The notes: generated by a model from the letters alone, not told the origin. A stretch of DNA of 64,000 bases from Sphingomonas sp. AP4-R1 (GCF_013113735.1 NZ_CP053346.1:434001-498000), one strand, 5' to 3'; shown: positions 35,490 through 44,290, counted from the stretch's first letter. Numbers and translations: made by a program.

Positions 35490-36998
35490 TCACGGCGCCT
35501 GCACCGCGAATTCCAGCGCCTGCAGCTTCACCTCGGGCGTGGGCGCGCGCTGGACGCGGCCGGCGATGCGGCCATGTTCGCAGGTCCAGACGAACTTGCC
35601 CTCCATCGCCGAGACGGGCGTGATCGCCGCGTCCGCGTCGCAGGTGCCGACCTCCTTCTTCAGCCCCTCCACCAATGTCTTCCAGCGCGGAGCGTCGCGA
35701 TCCATCAGCACGTTGTTCGCGACGGGCGCGGCCTCGATCCCGCCGGTGCGCCACACGGCGCGCGCGGCCTCATAGGCGGTCGCAAGGCCGCCGCTGACCG
35801 GCATCGTGCGATCGGCGGCCAGCACGCCCGCCTTGTTCAGCGCCAGCATCGCGCGATAGGCGGGGAGCGAGGCGCCCGCATAGGTCTTGCTGGCGAAGGC
35901 GAACAGGCCGACGCCCTTGTCTGGCAGCAGCATCACGACCGAGCCATAACCGGGATAGCCACCCGTATGCGTGACGACGCGACCCAGATCGCAATCGTCG
36001 ATCACCCGCCATGCCATGCCATAGGCGCTCGCCTGCCGGCAGGGCGCGCCGCCATAGGCCGCGTTCCGCATGCCCGCGCCCACGAAGTTCGCCCCGGTGA
36101 CGATCTCGCGTACCGTCGCACGCTTGACCGGGCCGGTGTCGGCGCCGTCGCGGGCGGGCCAGGCCGACAGCAGGAATTCCACCCACTTGGCATAATCCTG
36201 GGCGCTGGTCTCGACGCCGCCCATCGCGCCGAACGCGCCGTCCTTCATGTCCGGCTCGCGCACATAGCCATTGTCCTGCCAGCGATAGCCGATCACGCGG
36301 CGCCCCTGCGGCCCGGCGAAGATGTCGTAGCCGGACGAGGCCATGCCGAGCGGCACCATGAAGGTCTTGCGGATATACTCCTCGTAGCGGATGCCCGACA
36401 CGTTCGAGACGATCCGACCGAGCGTGGCATAGCCGAAGTTCGAATATTCCATGCCGAGGCCGGGTGCCCGCGCGAACGGCACGCCCGCCTTCAGCACGGC
36501 GGTGAACTCCGCCTCCGGCATCACCTGCTGACGATCGCCCCAGGGATTGTCCTCGACGAAGCCGGCCGAGTGGGTGAGCAGGTTGCGGACGGTGATCTTC
36601 GGACTGTCGGCGGTGGGGTATGTCCAGCCCTTCAGCTCCGGCACGTAAGTTTCGGCGGGCGCATCGAGGACGATCCTGCCCTCGTCGCGCAGCTTCAGGA
36701 TCGCCAGCGCGGTGAAGGCCTTGGACATGGAGGCGATGCGGAACAGGCTGTCGGGCGTGACCGGCTTGCGCGCCACCATATCCTGCAGGCCCCCGCCGCG
36801 CACATGGACGAGCTTGCCATCGACGACGAGGCCATAGACCAGACCCGGCACATGCGCGTCGATCGCCCAGGTGTCGAAGATGCGGTCCACCTCCTCCAGC
36901 GCAGCCTTGTCGGGCCCGTTCTTTTCAGGGGCCGCCGAGGTGGCGGGGGTGACGGCGAACAGCATCATCGCGAAAAGCAGCGTGCACCGTGCCAACAT
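35490..36998 (-). CDS. Periplasmic serine hydrolase, beta-lactamase/penicillin-binding protein class C fold
   Basis: The 502-residue protein has a signal peptide (MLARCTLLFAMMLFAVTPATSA) and the SxxK motif SMSK in RIASMSKAFTALAIL, the YxN motif in GMEYSNFGY, and HTGGYPGYGS in place of the KTG box. This fold includes class C beta-lactamases, DD-peptidases and esterases; HTG suggests an esterase or peptidase rather than a classical beta-lactamase. A C-terminal domain of about 120 residues follows. The ATG at 36998 has AAGGAA upstream. It lies between trmD and vapBC. Confidence 0.88.
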   Translation of the reverse strand: MLARCTLLFAMMLFAVTPATSAAPEKNGPDKAALEEVDRIFDTWAIDAHVPGLVYGLVVDGKLVHVRGGGLQDMVARKPVTPDSLFRIASMSKAFTALAILKLRDEGRIVLDAPAETYVPELKGWTYPTADSPKITVRNLLTHSAGFVEDNPWGDRQQVMPEAEFTAVLKAGVPFARAPGLGMEYSNFGYATLGRIVSNVSGIRYEEYIRKTFMVPLGMASSGYDIFAGPQGRRVIGYRWQDNGYVREPDMKDGAFGAMGGVETSAQDYAKWVEFLLSAWPARDGADTGPVKRATVREIVTGANFVGAGMRNAAYGGAPCRQASAYGMAWRVIDDCDLGRVVTHTGGYPGYGSVVMLLPDKGVGLFAFASKTYAGASLPAYRAMLALNKAGVLAADRTMPVSGGLATAYEAARAVWRTGGIEAAPVANNVLMDRDAPRWKTLVEGLKKEVGTCDADAAITPVSAMEGKFVWTCEHGRIAGRVQRAPTPEVKLQALEFAVQAP

Positions 36999-37048
36999 AT
37001 TGATTCCTTTGCCTATATGATGGCCGACAGGGCCTCGCGCCACACCGA

Positions 37049-37330
37049 TCACGCGCCCACCCTGGGCGCGACGACTTCGACGGCGGCCGCCACGATCGCC
37101 CCCGCCACCGCCATGCCGATCACGACCGGGAGCCATGCGCGCAACAGCCCCGTATCCCCCTCCCACGCCAGCGTCCCGATCAGCACCACCGGCGGCAGCA
37201 TCACCCGGATCGCCGCCGTGATGCCCCGCATGCGCGGCGCTAGTCGGCGCTTGCGGGCGCCGACCTGACCATAAGCGATCAGCACCAGATAGGTGGGCAC
37301 GAGCAGCAGGAAGAAGGTGTCGAGCGTCAT
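37049..37330 (-). CDS. Small membrane protein downstream of vapC
   Basis: A 93-residue protein with three hydrophobic segments: FFLLLVPTYLVLIAYGQVGA, VMLPPVVLIGTLAW and LLRAWLPVVIGMAVAGAIVA. The short basic loop RKRRLAPRMRG lies between the first two. No family name was recognised with confidence. Its start overlaps the vapC stop by four bases, so it is translationally coupled to the toxin-antitoxin genes, and its stop lies 50 bp before the serine hydrolase start. Confidence 0.75.
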   Translation of the reverse strand: MTLDTFFLLLVPTYLVLIAYGQVGARKRRLAPRMRGITAAIRVMLPPVVLIGTLAWEGDTGLLRAWLPVVIGMAVAGAIVAAAVEVVAPRVGA

Positions 37331-37719
37331 GCGGACGAGTCCGGGGGAAGCATCCAGTTTTCGACCTGGAGATCGGGGACGTCAGCGAAATCGCGCTCGT
37401 TGGCGGTGATCAGCGTCAAGCCGAGCGACAGCGCGTGCGCCGCGATGAGCCGATCATAGCTTCCGCGCACGAACGGCAGGCGGGCATAGGCCACGCTGGC
37501 GGCGCGATCGAACGGGAGAACCGCCACCTCCTCGACGAACGTATCCAGATAATCGAGCGCGGGTTGCTTGCCGTGCATGCAACCATGCGCGACCTCCGCA
37601 TAGACCACGGCCGACGTCACGATGTCCCCCTCGTCGCACTCCGCCATGCGCGCCTGCAAGCGGGTGTCGCCCGCCATCATCGCTGCGATCAGGATGTTGC
37701 TATCGAAGAGATATTTCAC
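37327..37719 (-). CDS. vapC: VapC-like PIN-domain toxin
   Basis: The 130-residue PIN ribonuclease begins KYLFDSNILIAAMM with the first catalytic Asp; other acidic residues appear in YAEVAHG (E), SYDRLIAAHAL (D) and ANERDF. VapC toxins cleave tRNA or rRNA and stop translation unless neutralised by VapB. The ATG overlaps the VapB stop by four bases, the usual antitoxin-toxin order. The target is unknown. Confidence 0.92.
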   Translation of the reverse strand: MKYLFDSNILIAAMMAGDTRLQARMAECDEGDIVTSAVVYAEVAHGCMHGKQPALDYLDTFVEEVAVLPFDRAASVAYARLPFVRGSYDRLIAAHALSLGLTLITANERDFADVPDLQVENWMLPPDSSA

Positions 37720-38012
37720 GGCTCACGCTTGGTGACCGAGGCAACCCATTCGGGATCATCCCAGAGCAAGGGGCGATGCTCGAACACACGATCTTCAGGC
37801 GTGATCGGCTTCAGATCCAGATGCTTCCCGATGCCCCAGATCTTCTCAAGATTGATCTTGCGCTTGGGCTTCTCGACCGGCTCGACGATGTAGCGGCCCC
37901 GCTCCTCGCGCAGCAGCATTTCCGCACCTTCCTCCAGCCCGAGCGCCTTGGGCAGGCGGAGCGCGAGAGAATTGCCCGACTTGAAGACCTTCGCGCGATA
38001 TTCTTCGCTCAT
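37716..38012 (-). CDS. vapB: VapB-like AbrB/SpoVT-type antitoxin
   Basis: The 98-residue protein has an N-terminal swapped-hairpin AbrB domain (RAKVFKSGNSLALRLPKAL, about residues 6-24, then YIVEPVEK) for DNA binding and operator autoregulation. The C-terminal part (residues 55-98) is predicted to wrap round VapC. It is the first gene of a vapB-vapC pair and lies next to a palindromic operator at 38020-38043. Confidence 0.92.
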   Translation of the reverse strand: MSEEYRAKVFKSGNSLALRLPKALGLEEGAEMLLREERGRYIVEPVEKPKRKINLEKIWGIGKHLDLKPITPEDRVFEHRPLLWDDPEWVASVTKREP

Positions 38013-38019
38013 CGCCGCC

Positions 38020-38043
38020 TCCGTATATACGGAGCGTATATAC
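38020..38043. promoter_or_regulatory. Putative VapB(C) operator
   Basis: TCCGTATATACGGA (38020-38033) is a perfect palindrome, and its core GTATATAC recurs at 38036-38043, 13 bp away. It lies 7 bases upstream of the vapB start and touches the rimM stop codon at 38043. This matches autoregulated toxin-antitoxin promoters, where repeats sit over the -10 region. Confidence 0.7.
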
Positions 38044-38591
38044 TAAGCGACGAAGGCGGCGTCCACCACGAGGCGCTCGCCGTTCCAGTCGGGCACGGCA
38101 TCCGTGTTCATCGGCACCATGAAGGTGCCGCCGCCTGCGCGCGCGATCTCGATCACGTCGCCGGCGCCGAAATTCTCGACCGCGGCGACATGGCCGAGGG
38201 GCTCGCCCGCATCGGAGACGCACGGCAGGCCGATCAGATCGATATGATAATATTCGCCCGGTGGCAGCGCGGGCAGCGACGAGCGCGGCACCGACAATTC
38301 GGTGCCGCGCAGCAGCTCGGCCGCATTGCGATCCGCGACGCCGTCGAAGCGCGCGATCGCGCCATTGGCGCCGTGGCGCAGCGAGAGCAGGCGCAGATCG
38401 CGCCCGCCCGCGCGGATGCCGGGATAGGCTTTCAGATCATCGGTGAAGAGCTTCAACCGGCATTCGCCGGCGATGCCATGCGCGCCGATGATGACGGCAA
38501 GCGTCACCATCCGCTCGCCAGCAGGCGGAGCGGAAGATGCGGCCGGGGCCGAAGCCCCGGCGCCCTTGCGACCGTCCGACGCGGCGGCCAC
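38043..38591 (-). CDS. rimM: Ribosome maturation factor RimM
   Basis: RimM helps mature the 30S head domain by binding S19. The protein has the N-terminal RimM barrel (VTLAVIIGAHGIAGECRLKLF) and the PRC-barrel (LPPGEYYHIDLIGLPCVSD, then VPMNTDAVPDWN). The GTG at 38591 gives 182 residues with an Ala/Ser-rich N-terminal extension; an internal ATG at 38510 would give 155 and begin directly at the conserved domain, so the start is uncertain. It follows rpsP by 11 bp. Confidence 0.93.
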   Translation of the reverse strand: MAAASDGRKGAGASAPAASSAPPAGERMVTLAVIIGAHGIAGECRLKLFTDDLKAYPGIRAGGRDLRLLSLRHGANGAIARFDGVADRNAAELLRGTELSVPRSSLPALPPGEYYHIDLIGLPCVSDAGEPLGHVAAVENFGAGDVIEIARAGGGTFMVPMNTDAVPDWNGERLVVDAAFVA

Positions 38592-38602
38592 CGATCGGGG
38601 CC

Positions 38603-39019
38603 TCAGGCCTCGGTCGTCTCTTCGGCCGCAGCCTCTTCAGCCGGAGCTTCCGGAGCCGGCGGATTGGCGGCGGCTTCAGCGGCGGCGAGCTTCTCGGCAC
38701 GCTCCTCGGCGCGCTCCTTGGCCTTCTCGCCCGGCTCGCCCTTCTTCGGGTTCGAGCGTGCGGCGCGCTCCTTCAGGCCGGCCGCATCCAGGAAGCGGGC
38801 GACGCGATCGGTGGGCTGCGCGCCGACCGACAGCCAATGCTTGGCGCGCTCGCCGTTCAGCACGACGCGCTTCTCGTCATCCTTGGCGAGGAGCGGATTG
38901 TAGGTGCCGATCTTCTCGATGAAGGCGCCGTCGCGCGGAGCACGCGAGTTGGCGACGACGATGCGGTAATAGGGGCGCTTCTTGGAGCCGCCGCGCGACA
39001 GGCGAATGGAAACGGACAT
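38603..39019 (-). CDS. rpsP: 30S ribosomal protein S16 with acidic C-terminal tail
   Basis: The first 85 residues are standard S16 ([40 protein letters not shown]). The remaining 50 or so form an Ala/Glu/Pro-rich, probably disordered tail ([19 protein letters not shown]), giving 138 residues against about 80 in enteric bacteria. Long S16 tails are common in alphaproteobacteria. It is the second gene of the ffh-rpsP-rimM group, separated from ffh by a type F repeat. Confidence 0.96.
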   Translation of the reverse strand: MSVSIRLSRGGSKKRPYYRIVVANSRAPRDGAFIEKIGTYNPLLAKDDEKRVVLNGERAKHWLSVGAQPTDRVARFLDAAGLKERAARSNPKKGEPGEKAKERAEERAEKLAAAEAAANPPAPEAPAEEAAAEETTEA

Positions 39020-39044
39020 GGGATCTTCCTTCTTATATTCGGTC

Positions 39045-39122
39045 CGTCATCCCAGCGAGGGCTGGCATCTCGTTCGGCGGTGATTCCGCTTCTTGAGATC
39101 CCAGCTTTCGCTGGGATGACGA
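39045..39122. repeat. Paired palindromic repeat, type F
   Basis: CGTCATCCCAGCGAGGGCTGG and CCCAGCTTTCGCTGGGATGACG are inverted copies, each palindromic. A related copy is at 62651-62733. It fills the gap between ffh and rpsP on a co-directional operon. Confidence 0.88.
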
Positions 39123-39156
39123 GAGTGATCGAGTGGGTTTGGGTTGGTCGTCTAAA

Positions 39157-40629
39157 TCAGCGCTTCTTCAGGAAATTCTGGAAGCCCGGCGGGAGCCCCT
39201 GGGGGTTTCCGCCGCCGGGCAGGCCCGGCATGTTGGGGAGGCCGCCCGGCGGAAGCCCGGCGCCCTCCATCATGGCGTTGAGGTCACCCCCGCCGCCGCC
39301 GAAGAGTTTGGCCAGCCCCTTGAGGCCGCCCATCTTCTTCATCTTCTTCATCATGCCGGCCATTTCCTGATGCATTTTCAGGAGCTTGTTGACCTCCTGC
39401 ACGGTCGTGCCGGAGCCCTTGGCGATGCGGATCTTGCGCTTGGCGGCGATGATCTCCGGCTTGGCGCGCTCCTTCGCCGTCATGGAGGACATGATCGCCT
39501 CCAGCCGGACCAGATGCTTGTCGTCGGCGGCGCCCGAGGCCATCGCCTGCTTCACCTGCTTCACGCCGGGCAGCATCGAGGCGAGGCCGGAGAGGCCGCC
39601 CATCCGCTTCATCTGATTGAGCTGCGAGCGCAGATCGTTGAGATCGAACTTGCCCTCGTCCATCCGGCGGGCGAGCGCTTCGGCTTCCTCCACCTTGATG
39701 GTCTCGGCGGCGCGCTCGACGAGGCTGACCACGTCGCCCATGCCGAGGATACGGCCGGCGACGCGTTCCGGATGGAAGGCCTCAAGGCCATCGAGCTTCT
39801 CGCCCGTGCCGACGAACTTGATCGGACGGCCGGTGACGGCGCGCATCGACAGCGCCGCACCACCGCGCGCATCGCCGTCCATGCGGGTCAGCACCACGCC
39901 GGTCAGAGGCACCTGATCGGTGAAGCTCTTCGCGACGTTGACGGCGTCCTGGCCGGTCAGCGCATCGACGACGAGCAGGATTTCATGCGGGGTCGCGATG
40001 TCGGCGACCGCCTTCATCTCGTCCATCAGCGCCTGATCGACGTGGAGACGGCCCGCCGTATCGAGCATCAGCACGTCGAAGCCCTGCAGCTTCGCCGACT
40101 GGAGCGCGCGGCGCGCGATCTCGACCGGCTGCTGGCCGGCGACGATCGGCAACGTCTGCACGTCCGCCTGCGTGCCCAGCACCGCCAGCTGCTCCTGCGC
40201 GGCCGGGCGATTGACGTCGAGCGACGCCATCAGCACCTTCTTCGCGCCGCGCTCCTTCAGGCGCTTGGCGATCTTGGCGGTGGTGGTCGTCTTGCCCGAG
40301 CCCTGCAGACCGACCATCATCACGATGGCGGGCGGCGTGACCTCCAGCAGCAGCTCCGACGCTTCCGCGCCCAGCATCTCGACCAGCGCATCGTGGACGA
40401 TCTTGACGACCTGCTGGCCGGGCGTGACCGACTTCAGCACATTCTGGCCGACCGCCGCCTCGGTCGCCTTGTCGACGAATTCGCGGACGACGGGCAGAGC
40501 GACATCGGCCTCGAGCAGGGCGATCCGCACTTCGCGCATCGCCTCGCGCACGTCCGTTTCGGTCAGCGCGCCACGGCCGCGCAGACGATCAAACGTCGCG
40601 GAAAGCCGATCGCTCAGACTGTCGAACAT
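39157..40629 (-). CDS. ffh: Signal recognition particle protein
   Basis: Ffh binds 4.5S RNA and the signal sequences of nascent membrane proteins and docks them with FtsY. The 490-residue protein shows the N domain, the GTPase G domain (GLQGSGKTTTTAKIAKRL, LDTAGRLHVD, VGTGEKLDGLEAFHPERVAG) and the methionine-rich M domain, ending in a Gly/Pro/Met-rich tail. The ATG at 40629 begins MFDSLSDRLSATFDRLRG, the family's usual start. It heads the ffh-rpsP-rimM group. Confidence 0.96.
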   Translation of the reverse strand: MFDSLSDRLSATFDRLRGRGALTETDVREAMREVRIALLEADVALPVVREFVDKATEAAVGQNVLKSVTPGQQVVKIVHDALVEMLGAEASELLLEVTPPAIVMMVGLQGSGKTTTTAKIAKRLKERGAKKVLMASLDVNRPAAQEQLAVLGTQADVQTLPIVAGQQPVEIARRALQSAKLQGFDVLMLDTAGRLHVDQALMDEMKAVADIATPHEILLVVDALTGQDAVNVAKSFTDQVPLTGVVLTRMDGDARGGAALSMRAVTGRPIKFVGTGEKLDGLEAFHPERVAGRILGMGDVVSLVERAAETIKVEEAEALARRMDEGKFDLNDLRSQLNQMKRMGGLSGLASMLPGVKQVKQAMASGAADDKHLVRLEAIMSSMTAKERAKPEIIAAKRKIRIAKGSGTTVQEVNKLLKMHQEMAGMMKKMKKMGGLKGLAKLFGGGGGDLNAMMEGAGLPPGGLPNMPGLPGGGNPQGLPPGFQNFLKKR

Positions 40630-40828
40630 AGGCCACATCACTCCAGGGCTCCCCGAAACGCAAGAAACGCCGGCGGACGAAACCTCGTCAGCCAGCGTCC
40701 ACGCCACCATCAGGAGGAGGTCGTGGGATTCTCACGTTCGTCAGGAACGGATGGCGGCCGCATAGCCGATCCGGCCCGTGGCGGCAAGCGCGCCTCTCCG
40801 CGCGGGCGGATCAAGCCCCCCGGCCCGT

Positions 40829-41644
40829 TCAGTCCTGCCGTGCGGGCTGGGGGCCGACATGGACGTCGATCGCCAGCGCCTCATGCCCGCCGCCGATGCG
40901 CAGGCCCGAAATCGGCGCGGCCTCGCGGTGATCCAGCCCGATCGCGACGCGGACATAGCTTTCGGTGGGGCATTGCCCCTCGAACGAATCGAAGCCGATC
41001 CAGCCATAACCATCGACCCAGATTTCCGCCCAGCCATGCGCGGCATGGCCCTCCGGCGCATCCGGCCGATAGAGATGCCCCGCCACATAGCGCGCGGGGA
41101 GGCGCAACGCGCGGGCGGCGGCGATCAGCACATGGGCATGGCCCTGCGGATCGGCGGCGCGGGCGGCGAAGCGCGCGGCGGCGCTGTGATCGGTCGCGGG
41201 ATCGGCCTCGGCCGGGGCCAGCAGATCCTCGATCGCCTCGGCCAGCGCGTGCGCGCGCGCCTGCGGATCGGCCGGAAGGCCCAGCGCGGCGACATGATCG
41301 GCCAGCGCCTCGTCCCCCTTCGTAAGCGGTGTGGACTGCAGATAATAGACCGGCGGCAGCGTCTCGACCGCGCCGATCAGCATGCCGGCGCGATCGTCGG
41401 TCAGCACCTCGCCCGACACTTCGAGCGCGATCCGCTCCAGCGGGCCGTCGAGATAGAGCATCGTCGTCTCGTTGCCATAGCCGTCGCGCGACGATTTCAG
41501 CCGCGCGTCGCGATCCACATCGATCCGCCACGAGACGATCGACTGGCCGGCATGATTGCCGGGCGTGAGGCGCAATAGCTGGACGAGCCGCGCCTGCGGC
41601 TCCGAAAAGCGATATTCGCTGCGATGTTTGACGAAGAGACGCAC
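40829..41644 (-). CDS. Transglutaminase-like protein lacking the catalytic cysteine
   Basis: A 271-residue protein of the bacterial transglutaminase-like family (N-terminal beta region, then the papain-like core). The expected nucleophile motif GVCQDxAH is replaced by ADPQGHAH before VLIAAARALRLPARYVAGHL, so the cysteine position is proline. The histidine (HGWAEIWVDGYGW) and aspartate (IGFDSF) positions remain. It is therefore probably not a cysteine peptidase or transglutaminase. It is read after the ATP-grasp and alpha-E genes, separated by a type E repeat. Confidence 0.85.
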   Translation of the reverse strand: MRLFVKHRSEYRFSEPQARLVQLLRLTPGNHAGQSIVSWRIDVDRDARLKSSRDGYGNETTMLYLDGPLERIALEVSGEVLTDDRAGMLIGAVETLPPVYYLQSTPLTKGDEALADHVAALGLPADPQARAHALAEAIEDLLAPAEADPATDHSAAARFAARAADPQGHAHVLIAAARALRLPARYVAGHLYRPDAPEGHAAHGWAEIWVDGYGWIGFDSFEGQCPTESYVRVAIGLDHREAAPISGLRIGGGHEALAIDVHVGPQPARQD

Positions 41645-41731
41645 GAGTCGCGGTGTAAGCGAGCGCGCGCGTTTTCGACAAGCGGCGGGTTTGGGCCGAC
41701 GGCGACGTTGACAGAAAGATGGCGCCCATCT

Positions 41732-41822
41732 CCGTCACCCCGGACTTGATCCGGGGTCCCGCTACCTTCGGCGCGACGTTGCGAAGGACGAAGCGGGATC
41801 CCGGATCAAGTCCGGGATGACG
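41732..41822. repeat. Paired palindromic repeat, type E
   Basis: CGTCACCCCGGACTTGATCCGGGG and CCCGGATCAAGTCCGGGATGACG are inverted and each self-complementary. It lies between the alpha-E gene and the transglutaminase-like gene. Confidence 0.9.
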
Positions 41823-41826
41823 TGAT

Positions 41827-42762
41827 TTAGCCGAAGCGGAACTGCGCGGCGATGGTGCGGTCCAGCCGGGCATTCTCGACGAGGAAGGCCTCCAGATATT
41901 CGTGGAGACCCTGCTGGAAGACGCTGTCGATGCTGGTGCGTGCCAGCATCGCCTGACGCTGGCGGGCGAGACGGTCCGCCTCGCCCTGCCGGCCGAGGCG
42001 CCTGCCGATGAAGGCGAGGTGGCCCAGCACCTCGTCCGCCGAGCCTGCCAGGCTGCGCGGCAGCTCCGACTTCAGGATCAGCATGTCGGTGACGAGCCAC
42101 GGCTTCAGTTCGTCATGATAGAGCCAGCGATAGGCGGTGTTGGCGGAGACGGTGTGCAGGATCGTCGTCCACTGATCGCGATCGATCACGCCGCCCACCT
42201 GCTCGCCCTCCGGCAGCAGCAGATGATATTTCACGTCGATCAGCCGCGCGGTGTTGTCCGCCCGCTCCATCGCGGCGCCAAGGCCGAGAAAGGCATAGGC
42301 CTCGTTGCGCAGCATCCGGTGGAGCGCGCCCTCGAAGCCGCGCGTCTCGGCGCGGATCTTCTCGATCACGGCGAGCGCCGACCGCAAATCGCCCATGTCC
42401 GTCACGTTGCGCAGGCCGAGCCACGCGCGGTTGATCGTCTCCCACGCATCGCGGGTGAGCGCGGTGCGCACCGACTTGGCGTTCCAGCGCGCCGCATCGA
42501 GGCAGGATCGGATCGAGCTGGGATTGTTCACCGCCAGCGTCAGATAGGCCGAGACGTTGCGCGGGTTCAGCTCGACGCCCGTGGCCGCGAAACCCTGATC
42601 GGCGGCGACGACCAGCAGCGCGCTTTCCCACGCGGTGGCGCCGGCCGGGCGCGCGGACAGCGCATCGAGGCGGACGGTCGCCTCGATCAGGCGCGCGGTG
42701 AATTCGGCACGCTCCACATAGCGGCCGATCCAGTAGAGCGAGGCGGCGGTGCGCGAGAGCAT
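41827..42762 (-). CDS. Alpha-E domain protein (DUF403)
   Basis: A 311-residue, almost entirely helical protein starting MLSRTAASLYWIGRYVERAE, the recognisable opening of the alpha-E family. Conserved features include TLAVNNPSSIRSCLDAARWN and RADNTARLIDVKYHLL. Its gene neighbourhood in many bacteria contains a circularly permuted ATP-grasp protein and a transglutaminase-like protein, as here; a role in a peptide-ligase-type modification has been proposed but is not proven. The start overlaps the ATP-grasp stop by four bases. Confidence 0.9.
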   Translation of the reverse strand: MLSRTAASLYWIGRYVERAEFTARLIEATVRLDALSARPAGATAWESALLVVAADQGFAATGVELNPRNVSAYLTLAVNNPSSIRSCLDAARWNAKSVRTALTRDAWETINRAWLGLRNVTDMGDLRSALAVIEKIRAETRGFEGALHRMLRNEAYAFLGLGAAMERADNTARLIDVKYHLLLPEGEQVGGVIDRDQWTTILHTVSANTAYRWLYHDELKPWLVTDMLILKSELPRSLAGSADEVLGHLAFIGRRLGRQGEADRLARQRQAMLARTSIDSVFQQGLHEYLEAFLVENARLDRTIAAQFRFG

Positions 42763-44255
42763 CAGCCCTGCCCTCCCTGCCCCTGCGACTGGCTCTGGCC
42801 GCCACGCGGGGGGAGGAGGCATTCGGGCGTATCGCTCAGGATCAGACTGTCCTTGGTGCCACCGCCCTGGCTGGAATTGACGACCAGCGAGCCTTCCTTG
42901 AGCGCGACGCGGGTGAGCCCGCCCGGCACGATATGCACGCCGTCCGATCCGGTCAGCACGAACGGGCGGAAATCGACATGGCGCGGGGCGATGCCTTTCT
43001 CCGTAAGCGTCGGCACGGTGGAGAGGGCCAGCGTGGGCTGCGCGATGTAGCGATGCGGCTCCGCCTTCAGCGCGGCGCGGAAATCCTCAATCTGCGCGCG
43101 CGTCGCGGTGGGGCCGACGAGCATGCCGTAGCCACCCGATCCGTCGACCAATTTCACCACCAGCTTCTCGAGATTGTCGAGCGTGTACTGGAGCGCGCCG
43201 GGCTCGCGACAGCGATAGGTTTCCACATTGGGCAGCTTCGCCTCGCCGCCCGAATAATATTTCACGATCTCCGGCATGTAGCTGTAGATCGCCTTGTCGT
43301 CGGCGATGCCGGTGCCGGGCGCGTTCACCAGCGCGACATTGCCCGCCAGATAGGCCGCGATCAGCCCCGGCACGCCCAGCAGCGAATCCGGGCGGAAGAC
43401 GAGCGGATCGATATAATCGTCGTCGATGCGCCGGTAGATCACATCGACGCGCACGCGCCCGTCGATCGTGCGCATCCAGACGATATCGTCGTCCACCTCC
43501 AGATCGGCGGGCTCGACCAGCTCCACGCCCATCGAATCGGCGAGGAAGCTGTGCTCGTAGAAAGCCGAGTTGAAATGGCCGGGCGTGAGCAGCACGCACA
43601 CCGGCTCCGACCCGCGCCCGCGCGGCGCGACCGAGCGCAATGTATCGCGCAGCTGATCCGGGTAACGATCGACCGGGCAGACGTTGAAGCGGTGGAACAG
43701 CTCCGGACAGAGCCGCAGCATCGCCTCGCGATTTTCCAGCATGTAGGAGACGCCGGAGGGCGTGCGGGCATTATCCTCCAGCACCCAGAATTCATCGGCG
43801 CCGGTGCGGACCAGATCGATGCCACAGATGTGCGCGAACACGCCGTGCGGCGGCTTCTGCCCGGACAGGAAACCCCGGAATTGCGGGTTGGCCAGCACCA
43901 GCTCCTGCGGCAGCACGCCATCCGCGAGGATCTTCCGCTCGCCATAAATGTCCGCGAGGAACGCGTTGATCGCCTCGACCCGCTGGACGAGGCCCTCCTT
44001 CAGCCGGCTCCATTCGGTGGCGGTGAAGATGCGCGGCACGATATCGAACGGAATGATCCGCTCGGCACTGTCGTCATTGCCGTACACCGCGAAGGTGATG
44101 CCCAACTGGCGGAAGGCCGCTTCGGCCGCCTGCTGCCGCCGATCCAGTTCGCTGTCCGGCGTTTCTTCCAGCCACGCGCCCAGCGCAGCGAATTCCGCGC
44201 GGGGCTGGTCGCCACTATTCCCGAAAATCTCGTCAAAAGCGGTCGGAACGGACAT
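42762..44255 (-). CDS. Circularly permuted ATP-grasp type 2 protein
   Basis: A 497-residue cytosolic protein from the DUF404/DUF407 family. It shows ERIIPFDIVPRIFTATEWSR near the N-terminus, WVLEDNARTPSGVSYMLENR and the C-terminal VVNSSQGGGTKDSLIL. These proteins have an ATP-grasp fold with reordered strands and are predicted to form amide bonds. The substrate is unknown. The ATG at 44255 follows AGGAG. It is translationally coupled to the alpha-E gene and forms the known ATP-grasp/alpha-E/transglutaminase cluster. Confidence 0.92.
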   Translation of the reverse strand: MSVPTAFDEIFGNSGDQPRAEFAALGAWLEETPDSELDRRQQAAEAAFRQLGITFAVYGNDDSAERIIPFDIVPRIFTATEWSRLKEGLVQRVEAINAFLADIYGERKILADGVLPQELVLANPQFRGFLSGQKPPHGVFAHICGIDLVRTGADEFWVLEDNARTPSGVSYMLENREAMLRLCPELFHRFNVCPVDRYPDQLRDTLRSVAPRGRGSEPVCVLLTPGHFNSAFYEHSFLADSMGVELVEPADLEVDDDIVWMRTIDGRVRVDVIYRRIDDDYIDPLVFRPDSLLGVPGLIAAYLAGNVALVNAPGTGIADDKAIYSYMPEIVKYYSGGEAKLPNVETYRCREPGALQYTLDNLEKLVVKLVDGSGGYGMLVGPTATRAQIEDFRAALKAEPHRYIAQPTLALSTVPTLTEKGIAPRHVDFRPFVLTGSDGVHIVPGGLTRVALKEGSLVVNSSQGGGTKDSLILSDTPECLLPPRGGQSQSQGQGGQG

Positions 44256-44290
44256 CGGGCTCCTGAGTGTCGGAGGATGACGGGCAGACT

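Noticed and set aside
39133..41325. 730-codon plus-strand frame
   Set aside because: It runs antisense through ffh and the transglutaminase-like gene and has no recognisable domain.
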